A model generated the notes under the pieces. That model had not been told where the DNA came from. It did no database searches and saw nothing but the letters and a program-made list of their open reading frames with translations. From Acephala macrosclerotiorum (lineage: Eukaryota; Ascomycota; Leotiomycetes; Helotiales; Mollisiaceae), in contig MU119630.1 of NCBI GenBank assembly GCA_014904845.1, positions 1 through 36,373 of the forward strand: DNA of 36,373 bases. Reading direction: 5' to 3'. Shown piece after piece: positions 10,767 through 21,003 of the stretch. The translations under genes and the position numbers were made by a program. Positions within the stretch are counted from its first letter, which is position 1. The number at the start of each line of letters is the position of its first letter.

Positions 10767-11829
10767 GTCGTGCAGGGTATTGAACACCCCCGGGGAGATT
10801 GATTTGAGCGAATAAAGCAACATGAGCTTGCTACGGTAATCTGGCCTTTATGAACTGTATTCGAGAAACAGAATGTATAACTTGAAGAAAACTTGATTAG
10901 TGATATTCTTACTTTTCTCTTGTATGGCCGCGGAAGTACGGAGTACAACTTTTGAAGGAGTTAGGAAACCTAACCCCTTCTTCTTAGTTACCGAGACTCA
11001 CCAGAAGTCCCCGAATTGTACTTCAGCCTATAAGGCGGCGATCTTGGACTCTGCTGCAGAGTTTGTCTTCGCAAAATGTGCCATTTTGTGGAGTTTGGGT
11101 GCTAGGGCGCCCGCTAATTATCTTCGGCCTACGTTACCGTGAACTTTCCTTTAGGCTACTAGCCATTCTCTAGTTTTGACTGACATAAAGCCCTTTATAT
11201 ATAAGTATGTATAGCATCCTTGTAAAAAATTCCTAAGCCCATGTTCAGTTCAACAAAAGCACTTGAAGTAATAATGGATTCACTGAGTGAAGTTCCGAGT
11301 AAGATGTTGATCCTTCCTGCAAGATTAATCGCTGATCCGAGGGCAAAGGCTGAGAAGATAGCTGTCAAAAGGCCTAGAATAAACCTTCTCGTGGATATGC
11401 AAGCATTTGCAAAGCGTGCCAAGAATTTCCATGAGAGTGGGTTTTACCTTCCTGCCTCATGATGTAAGACTTCTCATCTGGCACGTAATAATGGAATAAC
11501 AGCGGTTCGTCGGCACGAAATGGGTCATCACTCCAAAGGTATGGATGGAATTCGGGAAAGGCGGTCAAGATTGGAACTTACATACCGTGGTCATTCAATG
11601 TTCGCCTAGTAAGTCGATAATTTGAACCATACCAAAAACTTTGTGCTTACCAGAGATCAGATAGCAGAATCAGTATTGCACTTATGTTCTTTCGGCAAGA
11701 GGTAAGATCAGACTCAAGCTTCAGGGAGAAGTTTAAGGACAGTAATCTTGAGAAAATTCCCTCAGACAATGATATCTTTCATGATCGCTCGCCAGTTGTA
11801 GCCTTTTGAAGTATATACAAGGAAATTCG
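10767..11829. other. Intergenic stretch with a small perfect inverted repeat
   Basis: Contains GTTAGGAAACCTAAC (10960-10974), a perfect inverted repeat with a 3-base loop. Minus-strand frames at 11195-11568 overlap in two phases and may be the ruin of a gene, but I recognise no domain. Nothing else can be supported. Confidence 0.45.
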
Positions 11830-12217
11830 CATTCGTGGGGAACGGTTTGCCGAAACCTCCGAGATTGGAGGCTTTTAAAACATGATAAAACGGCACCACC
11901 AATACTCGCTAGAAGATGTCGAAAGGTTCTGGGAGTTCTTCGTTGATCTCGCTACTGGCGGTATTCCTCTCCTCCAGGATGTCTCTCTACACATCCGAGA
12001 TATCCCTGGGTTGGTCGAAGGTACAGCAGCCGCTGAAGATCAAGCAAGGCTCTTGATGCAAGCCATAAGAAAGTCTAACAACCTCAAGGCTCTGTATTTG
12101 ATTCTCTCCCGTGAAGACAGGGGCGTGTCCCTGCTTCCGTCGACGGAGGGTTCCTGGTACTTTATACTAGGAGGTGTGCTGCAACAGGCCTCTGATGCTC
12201 CTGGACCTAACGAGTAA
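11830..12217 (+). pseudogene. Fragment resembling the C-terminal part of a fungal F-box/LRR protein
   Basis: The frame from 11882 to 12217 encodes about 111 residues including SLEDVERFWEFFVDLATGGI and PLLQDVSLHIRDIPGLVE, then a Leu-rich stretch (NNLKALYLILSRED). Just upstream, another frame reads GLPKPPRLEAFKT and then stops, as if the leucine-rich part had been frameshifted. The pattern resembles the tail of the many fungal F-box proteins, but no F-box is seen nearby. Assignment is by general look only, and it could be an unrelated small gene. Confidence 0.35.
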
Positions 12218-12621
12218 GAAGTTTCACCCGGAAATCCTCACTGCAGGAAGGCTCAAAACAGCGCCTTTTCGTCAAGCACCATAATTGACAGTCACAATAG
12301 CACAGTAGGCGAAGAGCTAAAGGACACAGGGAGTAGGAGCCGCTACTATAATAGAAATCCGGAATGTCCCAGAGTTCTTGAGACAATCAAGGGTCACATT
12401 GATACGGTTTAGAGCAGACGCGATTTTCTCGAAGGTGAATTTGTTCTTGTTGCTTTGTTGGAGCTGACACGTGAAGCACCTTCTCGCTTTGTTGGCGTTA
12501 TTTACCTATAATTATGTGTCTTCCGATCTCGCGGCTTTCTCGCGGCTTTCTCGCAGCTTTCTCCCTACAGACTCAACTCGGTTCTCGAATCGGCGCAAAT
12601 TAATCATCATCCCAACCCAAC
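12218..12621. other. Intergenic; short tandem repeat
   Basis: Holds three near-identical 11-base units of TCGCGGCTTTC at about 12529-12562. The open frame starting at 12471 crosses this repeat and starts with a hydrophobic run, but has no support as a gene. Confidence 0.5.
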
Positions 12622-13833
12622 ATGAATTCTGCAAAGGAAATTCGCAAGAGCGAAGATCCTCCTCAACCAGACGATACGACTTCCCAGCTCCTTGATATGA
12701 CGTCTACCTCTATTCAAGATGAAGCCGGCCCTATCACGGACGCGCCTTAATTCAATCCACTCATGCTCGATGAATAATCAGCTGGTCGGCTTGCCGTCGA
12801 TGACTCGCCATCCACTTTGAAGAGCTTCTCAATCGATGATGCAACCATTGTCCCTGCCCTCTCTGGAACATCTGATACAGAGCATAAAGCCGTTGGTTTC
12901 GAAGATTTGTCCTATGATATGAGATTTCTGCTCTGGAAGTGGGTTATCAAGAACGGTCGATTTATAGAAACCAAGTTGGACATCCAACCCGTTAGTCTAG
13001 CGAGACTCGACGGCCGGCAGAACAATTGGAAGGACTTCATTCTCGCGGTTCACTTCATTCCATGTAGGTTACTGCATTCTGCTTACGTGCAAGGCTTCAT
13101 GGTCCCAGCCTATTTGCGACTTCAGAATATGACTGACATGTGGTAGATCATGCCGGTCTGGTCCCGATCTTCTTCAAGAATGAAATCAAGGCAAAGAAAA
13201 GCTTCTACTCAGACTTTGTGCGCAGATATAAGGATTTGATCTTGTTGAGTGGTAAATGTCACGTCTCAGAGCTTTTGGGACATGCTGACGTCTCTAGGTC
13301 GTCAAGATAACATCTTCCACCTTAACTTCGCCTGGCCGGTCTTGGAGAAGCTCTTCACAGAGTTGAAGGACCGACTGTCGCCGCCTGAGAATGATCCTCA
13401 ACGCTCACAACCAAAATCTGCTGACAGACTGTCTTTTGATTTTATCATCAGCGCTCCCATCATTGTCGGTGTTCATCCTCAACGACCTCTCGAACGATTG
13501 TCCCTAAACGTCCTGGAAATTCCAGGTCAGTATTCCTGCGCAATTGATACCGACTATATCGATGTTTTCATACATTTGATCGCGGCTCTGGGCGTTAAAC
13601 AGTTGAACCTTGTTCTTACTGCTTCCCGGCTTACCGATACACCGACCCACGGGGGACATTTGTGGACGTTCAAGCCTGGTGGATCAAGCGCATCTACTAC
13701 AGAGATGAAGATTCACAAGGATTTCATGTTGGCGACTAAGGTTAAGAGCTTGATCAAGAAGAGAGCTCTGCCAGGTTTGGAGGTCAATGTTGTTCAGTGG
13801 GATATTAGTGATTTCTGTTCCAACGGAAAATAA
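12622..13833 (+). pseudogene. 2EXR-family gene with two early stop codons
   Basis: Exons 12622-13063, 13147-13251 and 13298-13833. The introns are 83 bp (GTAGGT...GTGGTAG, with GACTGAC) and 46 bp (GTAAAT...CTCTAG, with GCTGAC). Splicing restores one frame of 361 codons, but TAA occurs in frame at 12748-12750 and 12775-12777, after about 42 codons of disordered N-terminus, and there is no in-frame ATG between the stops and the domain. The domain reads FEDLSYDMRFLLWKWVIKNG, with D-M-R in place of the first E-x-R; the second E-x-R is not recognisable in the YHAGLVPIFFKNEIK segment. The remaining ~315 codons are open and look protein-like (LERLSLNVLEIPGQY, DVFIHLIAALGVKQLNLVLT). Either a recent pseudogene or a gene with an unseen upstream exon; I favour the former. 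Confidence 0.75.
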
Positions 13834-14644
13834 TCTCAAACTCTCAAGTTATCAAGGCAAATGGCAGAGGTTGCTGTGTATTTCGCTTCAGGCAATACCG
13901 GTAATGGTAGACTCTCGGTAGATGGAGATCTTGAAGACTGGGAAGATGCTAGATGAACCTGTCCTGCTGTACCTTTGTAATACTCTTTGGTGGATACTTC
14001 AACGTCTCTGCGCCGTTTGTAGAACATCAATGAAAGGTATGGTTATTAAATATCCCTTCCTAAGTGACTTTCGACGCTCGGTTTAAATGTCCTGCGTTGG
14101 CTGGAATTTACCACAAACCATGCTAGTTGCAGTATTTCATCCGGCTTTTGGCAATCATTCTGACTATGTACAGTCCATATTAAAATAAACCAGGGCGAAA
14201 TTATGCAGGTAAGTCAAGACTCTGCAACGTCATTAGAACCTCGGGTTATGAAAATTCGAACACATGATTATAGATTTAGGCAGCATGTTTCTCGCGGTAT
14301 ATTAAGGGGCTCGCAGTCGCTGGAGTTACCACGGAAGTTTCACCTCTACTCTCTACTTGCGCAGAGTCTCGACGAGAATACATTAAGAATAACCCGAATG
14401 TCATTCTAAGCGCCAAACATGGAAAGATTCGATATCGCCTTTGGTGTTCGGATGTTCGAGACGGGAGACCGGGTGCGCTAGCAGGCGAGAGCTTTTCTAG
14501 GGCGCCATAAATTTATATCTTCACAACCCACTCCTCGATCGTCTCAGTGACTGTTGAAGATTTACACCGACGAAACAGTGGAATGAATCAGCCCTTTCTC
14601 CGAGTGGACCTGCATCGAATCCCGCTAACAAGACGGACCTTGCA
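13834..14644. other. Intergenic, AT-rich, no gene recognised
   Basis: About 800 bp between two same-strand 2EXR relics. Short open frames on both strands show no domain and no splice signals linking them. Confidence 0.5.
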
Positions 14645-15325
14645 ATGCCTTCTACAACAAGCACCCGAGAATTTGCACTTTTTCCGAAACTGCCAATTGA
14701 GCTCCGCTTCAAGATTTGGAAGCATGCTCTACCTGTCGCGCATCTGATCAATGTTGTTCGCAGGTGCTTTCGTAAGGAAAAGACAGAAGTTAAAGTTACT
14801 GAGTTCTGTGAGTATTCCAGGTTTGCCCGGATGATTTCAGAATACTGACAGGAGGTTTCCATAGAATATGTTGTCCAAAAAACACACACATTCAACCCTA
14901 CATTCGACACAACTGCTACTAAAATTGGGTTGCTCACAGTCTGTAAAGGGCCACGACGAATAGGAATCGAACATCTACCAATTTGCTTTCCATCTTCTGA
15001 CAGACGCAAAGAGATCCGCCTTGGGCAATATGACGCGCTCGCTATCACTAATATCTACTAATTCTTGAAAGATCTCGACCATTGTACTGAGCAAGAACTG
15101 TCCATACCTCTTACTCTCAAGGATATTCATACTTTGGCCTGGGCCTCGCCAACCTTCCCGCGGATGGATCTCCGCCACCTGTCTCTTTCTAGGAACGATC
15201 TGTCTACCCTGGGTCACCGCCTACCTGGCCTGAAGAGAATTTTCCCAGTGTCTAGTGGGTCGACAAACACAAAAGCTAATAGAATGGGCGAATTCGAACC
15301 TAGTCTTTCAAGTTGTCCGATTTAA
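14645..15325 (+). pseudogene. 2EXR-family pseudogene, probably interrupted by a SINE-like sequence
   Basis: The ATG at 14645 opens a clear 2EXR start: EFALFPKLPIELRFKIWKHA, with E-L-R intact. An intron with GTGAGT, ACTGAC and CCATAG is recognisable (to 14864), but joining it gives a TAA codon. Downstream, one frame reads THTFNPTFDTTATKIGLLTV, CKGPRRIGIEHLPICFPSSD (second motif now G-P-R), RRKEIRLGQYDALAITNIY, then TAA (15059-15061), then FLKDLDHCTEQELSIPLTLK and RLPGLKRIFPV. After about 15250 the family pattern stops and a tRNA-like sequence follows. At least two stops and a lost motif make this dead. Confidence 0.8.
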
Positions 15326-15365
15326 CCCCAGACCAATGTGCTATGTATGCTCAATAAGGCAGAAA
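15255..15365 (-). repeat. tRNA-like sequence with RNA polymerase III A and B boxes (SINE candidate)
   Basis: On the minus strand, TAGCACATTGG (15343-15333) fits the A box and GGTTCGAATTC (15300-15290) fits the B box. Their starts are 43 bases apart, as in tRNA genes. The acceptor, D and T stems do not pair, so it is not a working tRNA; a tRNA-derived SINE or tRNA pseudogene is the likely source. The outer borders are approximate. No second copy is seen in the window. Confidence 0.4.
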
Positions 15366-15713
15366 TGGTTCACCAGATGATTGTGTATCTCGAGGCGGGC
15401 CTTTGCGAAAGACTGTGGGGAGAGCCCCGGAGACAGTCGATTACCAGACGGATGTCAGTTCAAATACGTGGGCTGCCCATGATCCTTGAACGTCAGCATC
15501 AATCCCATCTGTGCTTCTCAGTAAAGATAAAGGCACCACTATTTCACCTGCAATTGTTTTCCTATGCAATGACTCTTGATACCTCGCAAGGTGACGAAGG
15601 AGGATGCTATTCAAAGAAGTACTGTTGACATTCCAGGTTGCAATACTAAGTCACTGGAGAATTGAAGAAACTCCAGGTCGAAAAGGCAATAATGTTTCAA
15701 GCATTTGGGTTAA
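15366..15713. other. Intergenic, no gene recognised
   Basis: Gap between the SINE-like sequence and the convergent 2EXR relic. The short plus-strand frame at 15338-15628 shows no domain. Confidence 0.45.
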
Positions 15714-16465
15714 TCAATGATTCCGTTCTACGCTACACATTTTCCGAATCCAGCGAGCCTTCTCCATAAGATTATCATAGCCGTCTTCTCCTATCATAGC
15801 CATATTCTCTATACCATCATCCGTGATAATCAATGAACACCTTGTCGAATCTCCTTTGCCTGCCGGGGCATTGAGCCCCAATACGTGAATTGCAAATGAC
15901 TCCTGGCTAACGGACGAGCTCAACAATCTCGATTTCTAGTAGTTCCTAGTGTTGGCCTTTCTCTTCATTTAGGAATCGTCTGCTGAACTCCTCGAAAAGA
16001 TGTGTGATCTCGGCTTTGTAGGGCTCTGTTTGGTTTGTAAGCACGATGGGTACATTTTGGTGTTTAGCCAACCTTCCTAGGCCCTCAAATCCCGACAAAA
16101 TTGGTAACAGCTTTTGCATGGACTTGAACCGATAGATTATAGTAGCCGGAGTGAACCATAGGTTATTAAGCATAGTGCCTAGGTGCGACCAGCCAATGTA
16201 CTATGGGACTGAGGACGTTAAGAGAGGGGCTAGAGACTTACAAGTACCATCGCTACATTCTTGAGATTCCAGATATCTTGGAAAGCGCCCTCAAGGTTTG
16301 AGGACGCTTCTTAGAGCCAACTCCATAGACTTTGATGTGAATGAAATGTGATGTTGGAATAGTGTATTTCTATATCTTGCTACGGATCTCTATCGGGAGC
16401 TCGCCGAAAAGATAGAAGTTGGGCTCTGTGATTTTGATGCAGTGCTCACATGTGAGAACATTCAT
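15714..16465 (-). pseudogene. 2EXR-family pseudogene with an internal deletion
   Basis: The ATG at 16465 starts a frame reading NFYLFGELPIEIRSKI, then TAG (16372-16370) exactly where the invariant Trp of the 2EXR block (I-W-K) belongs, then KYTIPTSHFIHIKVYGVGSK. The frame then shifts straight to NLEGAFQDIWNLKNVAMVL, a late segment of the family, so the middle with the second E-x-R motif is deleted. A GTAAGT donor (16241) and a CACCTAG acceptor (16179) follow, then LNNLWFTPATIIYRFKSM, a TAG after EEKGQH, and a last frame to 15714. It lies head-to-tail with the related relic at 16666, suggesting local duplication. Confidence 0.8.
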
Positions 16466-16665
16466 TTTGTTGATGAAGCCGTTGTCTGTTGTCGGACCTT
16501 TAACCCGATGAGAGACACGCTGAAGTGATTATGTTCTGCATTGCGCTGCAACATTGTATTACCGTACCATATAATCCTGTGCCGCGGTAGGTATTCCGCG
16601 AGCTTTACAGTTTTCGAATGAAATTGATGTTGGAAAAAATGGATCAGAACCTAATCCGGGTCAGC

Positions 16666-17720
16666 TTACCACGCTACAACAATAGTCTTGACTTCTTCGT
16701 GCGCCATCTTAATCTCCCAGGCGTATGTAGTGATCTTGAACCGAGTAGCTTTGTCCAACTTTCCATATTTTGATCCGCGCAATACCATAGTTTGATTGTC
16801 CTGCCGAGGCCGAGAGAATGGAAATGAAGTCTGTGGAGTCTTAAACAGTAGAGGACTGAGCAAAACTTACCCGCTGTAAGCTGAGTAGTTTCATACAAAT
16901 CCTTGCCTCTGACATGATTCATAACGCCAAAGGCAGACTCAAGGCCCTCAAACTTCCTGAAAGAGGTGAAGCTACGTCCTCCGGTTCCGAACTCATCAAG
17001 CATGTTAGCATAAATTATGAGTTTTTCGATGTCCTTAAGGCGTTCGATTTAATGGAGGTTATAGCGATTTACCTCAATTTCGTTGACTCTTTCGAGGTCC
17101 GGGAAGCACACCACATCCTGTGAAGGATCGAACTGAATTACTTCTGTTGGAGCCGCTTCTCCAGAGGTTTGCTCATGCAGCTCATCGACATGAATGCTGG
17201 TAGGGATCACCCCTCGTAATTTCTCTAGCGCAATCTGGCGAGATTTTTTACACACGAAGAGGAGATAGATTCGATCCACTACATGTATAATGGTAAAGAG
17301 GTCGAGTCTGATTACAGTATATCATGTTAAGTCAGCAGGTCAGTCTCATATGTCAACGCAGAAGATAAAGATGCTGCTGGGAAAGGGGCATTTGAGCCAG
17401 ACGTTGGTCTCATCCCTCCATAAATTACACAAATTCAGACTCTCAAAACTCCAAAGATGGCCTTCAAAGCTTGGGACTTTGATGAAGACGTAACAAGGAT
17501 TGAGGACTATAGAATGTGAGGCTCACCAACATCCCCGCGTCTGTTCTTGTCGTCCATAATTTGTTTAATCCCAACTCGAATGATGCATGATCCAGAAGAA
17601 AGCGCCAACTTCCAGATCTTGAAGCGCAGCTCGATGGGTAGATATTGAAAGAGGAGGAATTTATCCCTACATTTGCATTTCCTTGCGACTTCAAAAATCC
17701 TAGCTGTGCGCGCGTCTCGC
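16666..17720 (-). pseudogene. 2EXR-family pseudogene
   Basis: The first block near 17660 reads FLLFQYLPIELRFKIWKLAL with E-L-R intact, then GIKQIMDDKNRRGDV and a GTGAGC donor. After about 220 bp with several stops the frame resumes as DRIYLLFVCKKSRQIALEKL (second motif K-S-R), then VIQFDPSQDVVCFPDLERVN, then TAA (17051-17049), then IERLKDIEKLIIYANMLDEF and FRKFEGLESAFGVMNHVRGK. A clean intron (GTAAGT...CTCCACAG) leads to the last exon ending EVKTIVVAW and TAA at 16666. No start ATG is found in frame upstream: a TAG stands at about 17740. The central TAA would be a CAA-to-TAA change. Dead, though longer stretches survive than in its neighbour at 15714. Confidence 0.78.
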
Positions 17721-18121
17721 TATAATATGGTGACTTCAGAAAGGAGATACACAGTGGATAAGTGGACGGTTGTTGACTGAGAGTTTCTTGGTTCCGGTGA
17801 AGACTGTTTTTCTTGAGGGATGATCAATGCATCAGGTTAGCTTCGTTTGTATTTGGATTAAAATTCCTAAGTCGGCCTAGCCAGAACGTCTTACAAGCCG
17901 GAATCTGTCCGAACGCAATGTCAATGTCAAAGGCAAGAGCAGTTGAGAGCACTGCCATATTTTGCGCGAGGGAATCCACAGTAGTGTCTTGTCAACTTTA
18001 TATACACCAACTTTCTCAAAGACCTTGGTGATAATTCTGGTAAGTGCCTCTGACCTGTTTCTTTCGAATTCACAATAATAACCTTTAAGTAGCTACGGGA
18101 TTACGAGATATCCTAGTCGCC
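17721..18121. other. Intergenic between divergent 2EXR relics
   Basis: About 400 bp, presumably the former promoters of the relics at 16666 (minus) and 18122 (plus). No coding sequence is supported. Confidence 0.5.
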
Positions 18122-18923
18122 ATGCCTTCCAAACATACAGTAAAGCGCAAAACGCAAAGTAACAGTCACCCACCCAACACTGCCTATCAATCAACATCTA
18201 GCATCGAAACATCCACATCCTCTGAAGATGGCTTTCCCCTGTTTTCTGAACTTCCAAAGGAACTTCAACTCGTCATCTGGGAACTAGCTCTTCCCAAATC
18301 CGAATTCATCACCGTCAAAGCGCACCGCGACAAAAATTCCAAGCAAAGCCTCAAGTTCAGCCGAATCTCTACACCGTCCCCGAGACTGAGAAGTATGCAT
18401 CGAGGCCAGAGAAATTGCGTTACGTCGGTTCCCGTTCAACCTACCTATCTTCCTTGCTTGTCAGCCCATTTCAATTGGTTTTGGACCTCAGGATACTATC
18501 TGCGTCGAAAACTGGGACAAAATGACGGACATCATTCGGATTGACTATGATTCTGGCTTGAAACACTTTGGGAGATGGGCCCTGAATGTCCGACATCTTG
18601 CTGGACCTCTAGAAGGACGACCCGCCTTGCTGATTAGCCATCGTATTAGGAACTGCTTGATATGGCGAGCTTTCTCACACTTTCGCAACCTCGAGACTCC
18701 TCTCCAAGTAATCATGGTGCGAAAGTCCAGCAGACATGTCTTGTCCCAACTCGACCAGGATAATCTGGTCCAAATTTCCGAAATCAATCGCCATGGAGAG
18801 TAGGATTCAGACGACAACGCAATCCACGACTTGATGGTTCAGCCAGGTCATATACCTTCAATGGAATCGTGGGCAGCGAAGGGGTGGATTGGAGCTCGAG
18901 CTATGTTCTTTCACGGAACATAG
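18122..18923 (+). pseudogene. 2EXR-family pseudogene, one frameshift and one stop
   Basis: The ATG at 18122 begins a basic, Ser-rich N-terminus, followed by GFPLFSELPKELQLVIWELA (first motif E-L-Q instead of E-x-R). Around 18390 the frame shifts by one base. The second frame continues CIEAREIALRRFPFNLPIF (second motif E-A-R intact), then GPQDTICVENWDKMTDIIRI, GRWALNVRHLAGPLEGRP and so on to ISEINRHGE, a TAG (18801-18803), and a further open tail to TAG at 18921-18923. There is too little sequence between the two frames for an intron. Two lesions only, so it is a recent loss. Its 3' end overlaps the convergent secreted-protein relic by about 23 bases. Confidence 0.85.
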
Positions 18924-19746
18924 TGGAAGACGAAGATTTGACAGAAGACTTGGAGCTCGACTTCGTAGACGTGATAACACTACTCGTTTTTGTGCTTGAC
19001 GTCGTGGGCGTGCTCGTAGCGGGTGGAACTAAGAAATCTACAAGGTCGTACAGGGCATTCGGACTCGAGTAATTGAAGTGATATTTCGCCCCCGCGAGGT
19101 CGTTGTAGCAGGTCACATAGCCATTAGCCGCCTCGATTGCATACTGAGCATTATACTGATCTCTACAAATTCCCGCGCCCTCGAGGCCGAGAGATGCAAC
19201 TGGTGGTTGAGTTGGGATGACGGTTATCCAGCTACATACCCCTACCCCAGGCTGGCCTAGATCATACGGGGTAACTGCTTTGGTCGATCCTTCGGGGCAG
19301 GTGAAGATGCCCCAATCTTGTGGAGCCGTGGGAGACAATGTTCCGATGTCTTCGAAATCGATGAATGTTGCGTTGTTACTTGCGCCGGTGGCTGGTGTCA
19401 CGTTTCCAGTCTCGATGAAGCCGATCTGCCAGCATTCGCAGCTGTCATTATCATAGTGCCGGATTGCAGCCATGAGCCCCGGGACTCCTAGAACTCCGAT
19501 CCAGGCTGCGCATCCGTTGCCACAGGCTTGGTCATCTGATGTTGTGTAGGTTGCGGTGAGACCATTTTGCCCGCTGCCGAAGATTGAGCCCGGATTGATG
19601 TTTGCACAAGTCCAGACGAGCTAGTTGAAGTTTGTTGACTTGATCTCCACGAACTTAAGACTTCCGCCACAGCCGTTGGGTAAGGCTGCGGCACCTTGAA
19701 GGATGATAGAGAGGCATAGAACCCCTAGGCTGACGAAAGGGAGCAT
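18901..19746 (-). pseudogene. Secreted cysteine-containing protein gene with one nonsense codon
   Basis: The ATG at 19746 opens a frame of 281 codons with a typical signal peptide (MLPFVSLGVLCLSIILQGAA, then ALPNGCGG). TAG at 19623-19621 interrupts it at codon 42 (STNFN, stop, LVWTCANINPGS). Apart from this the frame is open to 18901 and clearly protein-like on both sides: Cys-containing body (DDQACGNGCAAWIG, NDSCECWQIGF, NGYVTCYNDLAG) and a Ser/Thr/Lys-rich tail from about residue 240. The composition suggests an extracellular or wall-associated protein. I do not recognise the family. No intron of usual length removes the stop. It may be a very recent pseudogene, a strain-specific null allele, or a sequencing error. 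Confidence 0.65.
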
Positions 19747-20631
19747 GTTGACACAGCGACTTTGAGCGTTGTATGCTTGGCAGAGTGATAGGATGCCAAG
19801 GACAGGATGGAATGGTTGATTTGGGTCTTTTGAAAAGTGGGTGACGAAGCCATCAGGCCTTCATCACTCGGTGTACACGTTGAGGCTAATGTTTCAGACA
19901 AGACTCTTCGTGGATTCGGCATGCAAGTGAAACTGCTGTGAGCTCATTCGTGGAAGGTTCAATAAGAGAAAAAGTGAAAGGGGCTTAGTGAAGTCCTCGA
20001 AATTGAAGCTATTGAAAGTGGCTTGTATTATTGGAACTCCCTTGTCTCACTTTTCGCCCAAGTCGGGCGACTTTCGCAGTCACGATGGAGCAAGTAAAAA
20101 AATACTTCGCGAGGTTTTTTCCCACTTCTTCTTAGAGGAAAACTCTGTGCGAGGTACTCGCAATGGCAGCTGACTTCGTCTATCTGAGTCGAAAAGAGAC
20201 GAATTCTAATATAAATGTCCATATGGTATCATGATCGTACAATACAGGCGACCCTATTCTATGCTATGCACCCACTCCCATCTTGCTTTATATATAATAT
20301 ACAATATCACAACAAGAATTTCCTCACTTGTCGTCCTTCCGGGTTCCATCTTGCTCACTATTCTTCGCATCTTCACCTTCCGCGGCATCCTTCATCTCGC
20401 TCGCACCTTCGCCGCCGTCCCTGGATCTTTGCAATCAAGAAGCTTGAGGCCAGGCTCGCGGCAAATATAGCTTGAGATAAGTAAGGTGATGGATGGAGGA
20501 GTCTCCAATGGTCCTTCTCCTGAGAGATCCGAGTGGCTCATTCATGGGCCTGAGGTTGCACTAGTTAACTGGTTATGACTGGACGAATAGTTATAGGATA
20601 TAATCTCAATATTTACGTTAATTTTTCTCTC
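19747..20631. other. Intergenic, no gene recognised
   Basis: About 880 bp with AT-rich runs (TATATATAATATAC near 20290). The rest of the GH3 gene would be expected here on the minus strand but is absent. Confidence 0.5.
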
Positions 20632-21003
20632 TTAGTCCCACCCATTAACTCCATCAGCAAGTTTCACTCCATTCCCAGCATCCTGCAAGTACAACCCATG
20701 AAACCCCACCCTCTCAATCGCCGGTATCCAGCCTACACATCCATTCTTTGTGGTCTGTCCATACGTCAAATTATTCTTCTTTTCTTGTGTTGGGTGAGCA
20801 ACGAATGATGTGGCTTTGGAGTATGATGCTGCCCAGGAATCGGTGGTTCCGGAGGGGAGCGGGGCGGGTGGGATGGAAGGGGAGAGGCCGTAGAAATGGG
20901 TGTCGGATGTTATGTTTGTGGAGGAGTCTTGGGCAAAGGATTTGGTGAGGACAAAGAGTGGTAGAAATGCGGACGGAGTTGCAAGTGGGATGGGGGGCTT
21001 CAC
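20632..21003 (-). pseudogene. GH3 beta-glucosidase N-terminal fragment
   Basis: From a GTG at 21003, where the ATG should be, the frame encodes about 123 residues: a signal peptide-like start (AFLPLFVLTKSFAQ), then SWAASYSKATSFVAHPTQEK, NNLTYGQTTKNGCVGWIPAI and GFHGLYLQDAGNGVKLADGV, ending at NGWD and a stop. This is the N-terminus of fungal secreted GH3 beta-glucosidases, normally about 700-870 residues. The catalytic Asp and all later domains are missing. Known members release glucose from cellobiose and aryl glucosides during plant wall breakdown; this remnant cannot. Both the start codon and 80 percent or more of the gene are lost. Confidence 0.88.

Noticed and set aside
11195..11568. Two overlapping minus-strand frames, one hydrophobic enough to suggest a membrane segment
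   Set aside because: They are in different phases, no intron joins them and no family is recognised; a decayed gene is possible but cannot be supported.
12471..12695. Open frame beginning with a signal-peptide-like hydrophobic run
   Set aside because: It overlaps the N-terminus of the 2EXR relic in another frame and crosses a tandem repeat; the hydrophobic start is likely chance.
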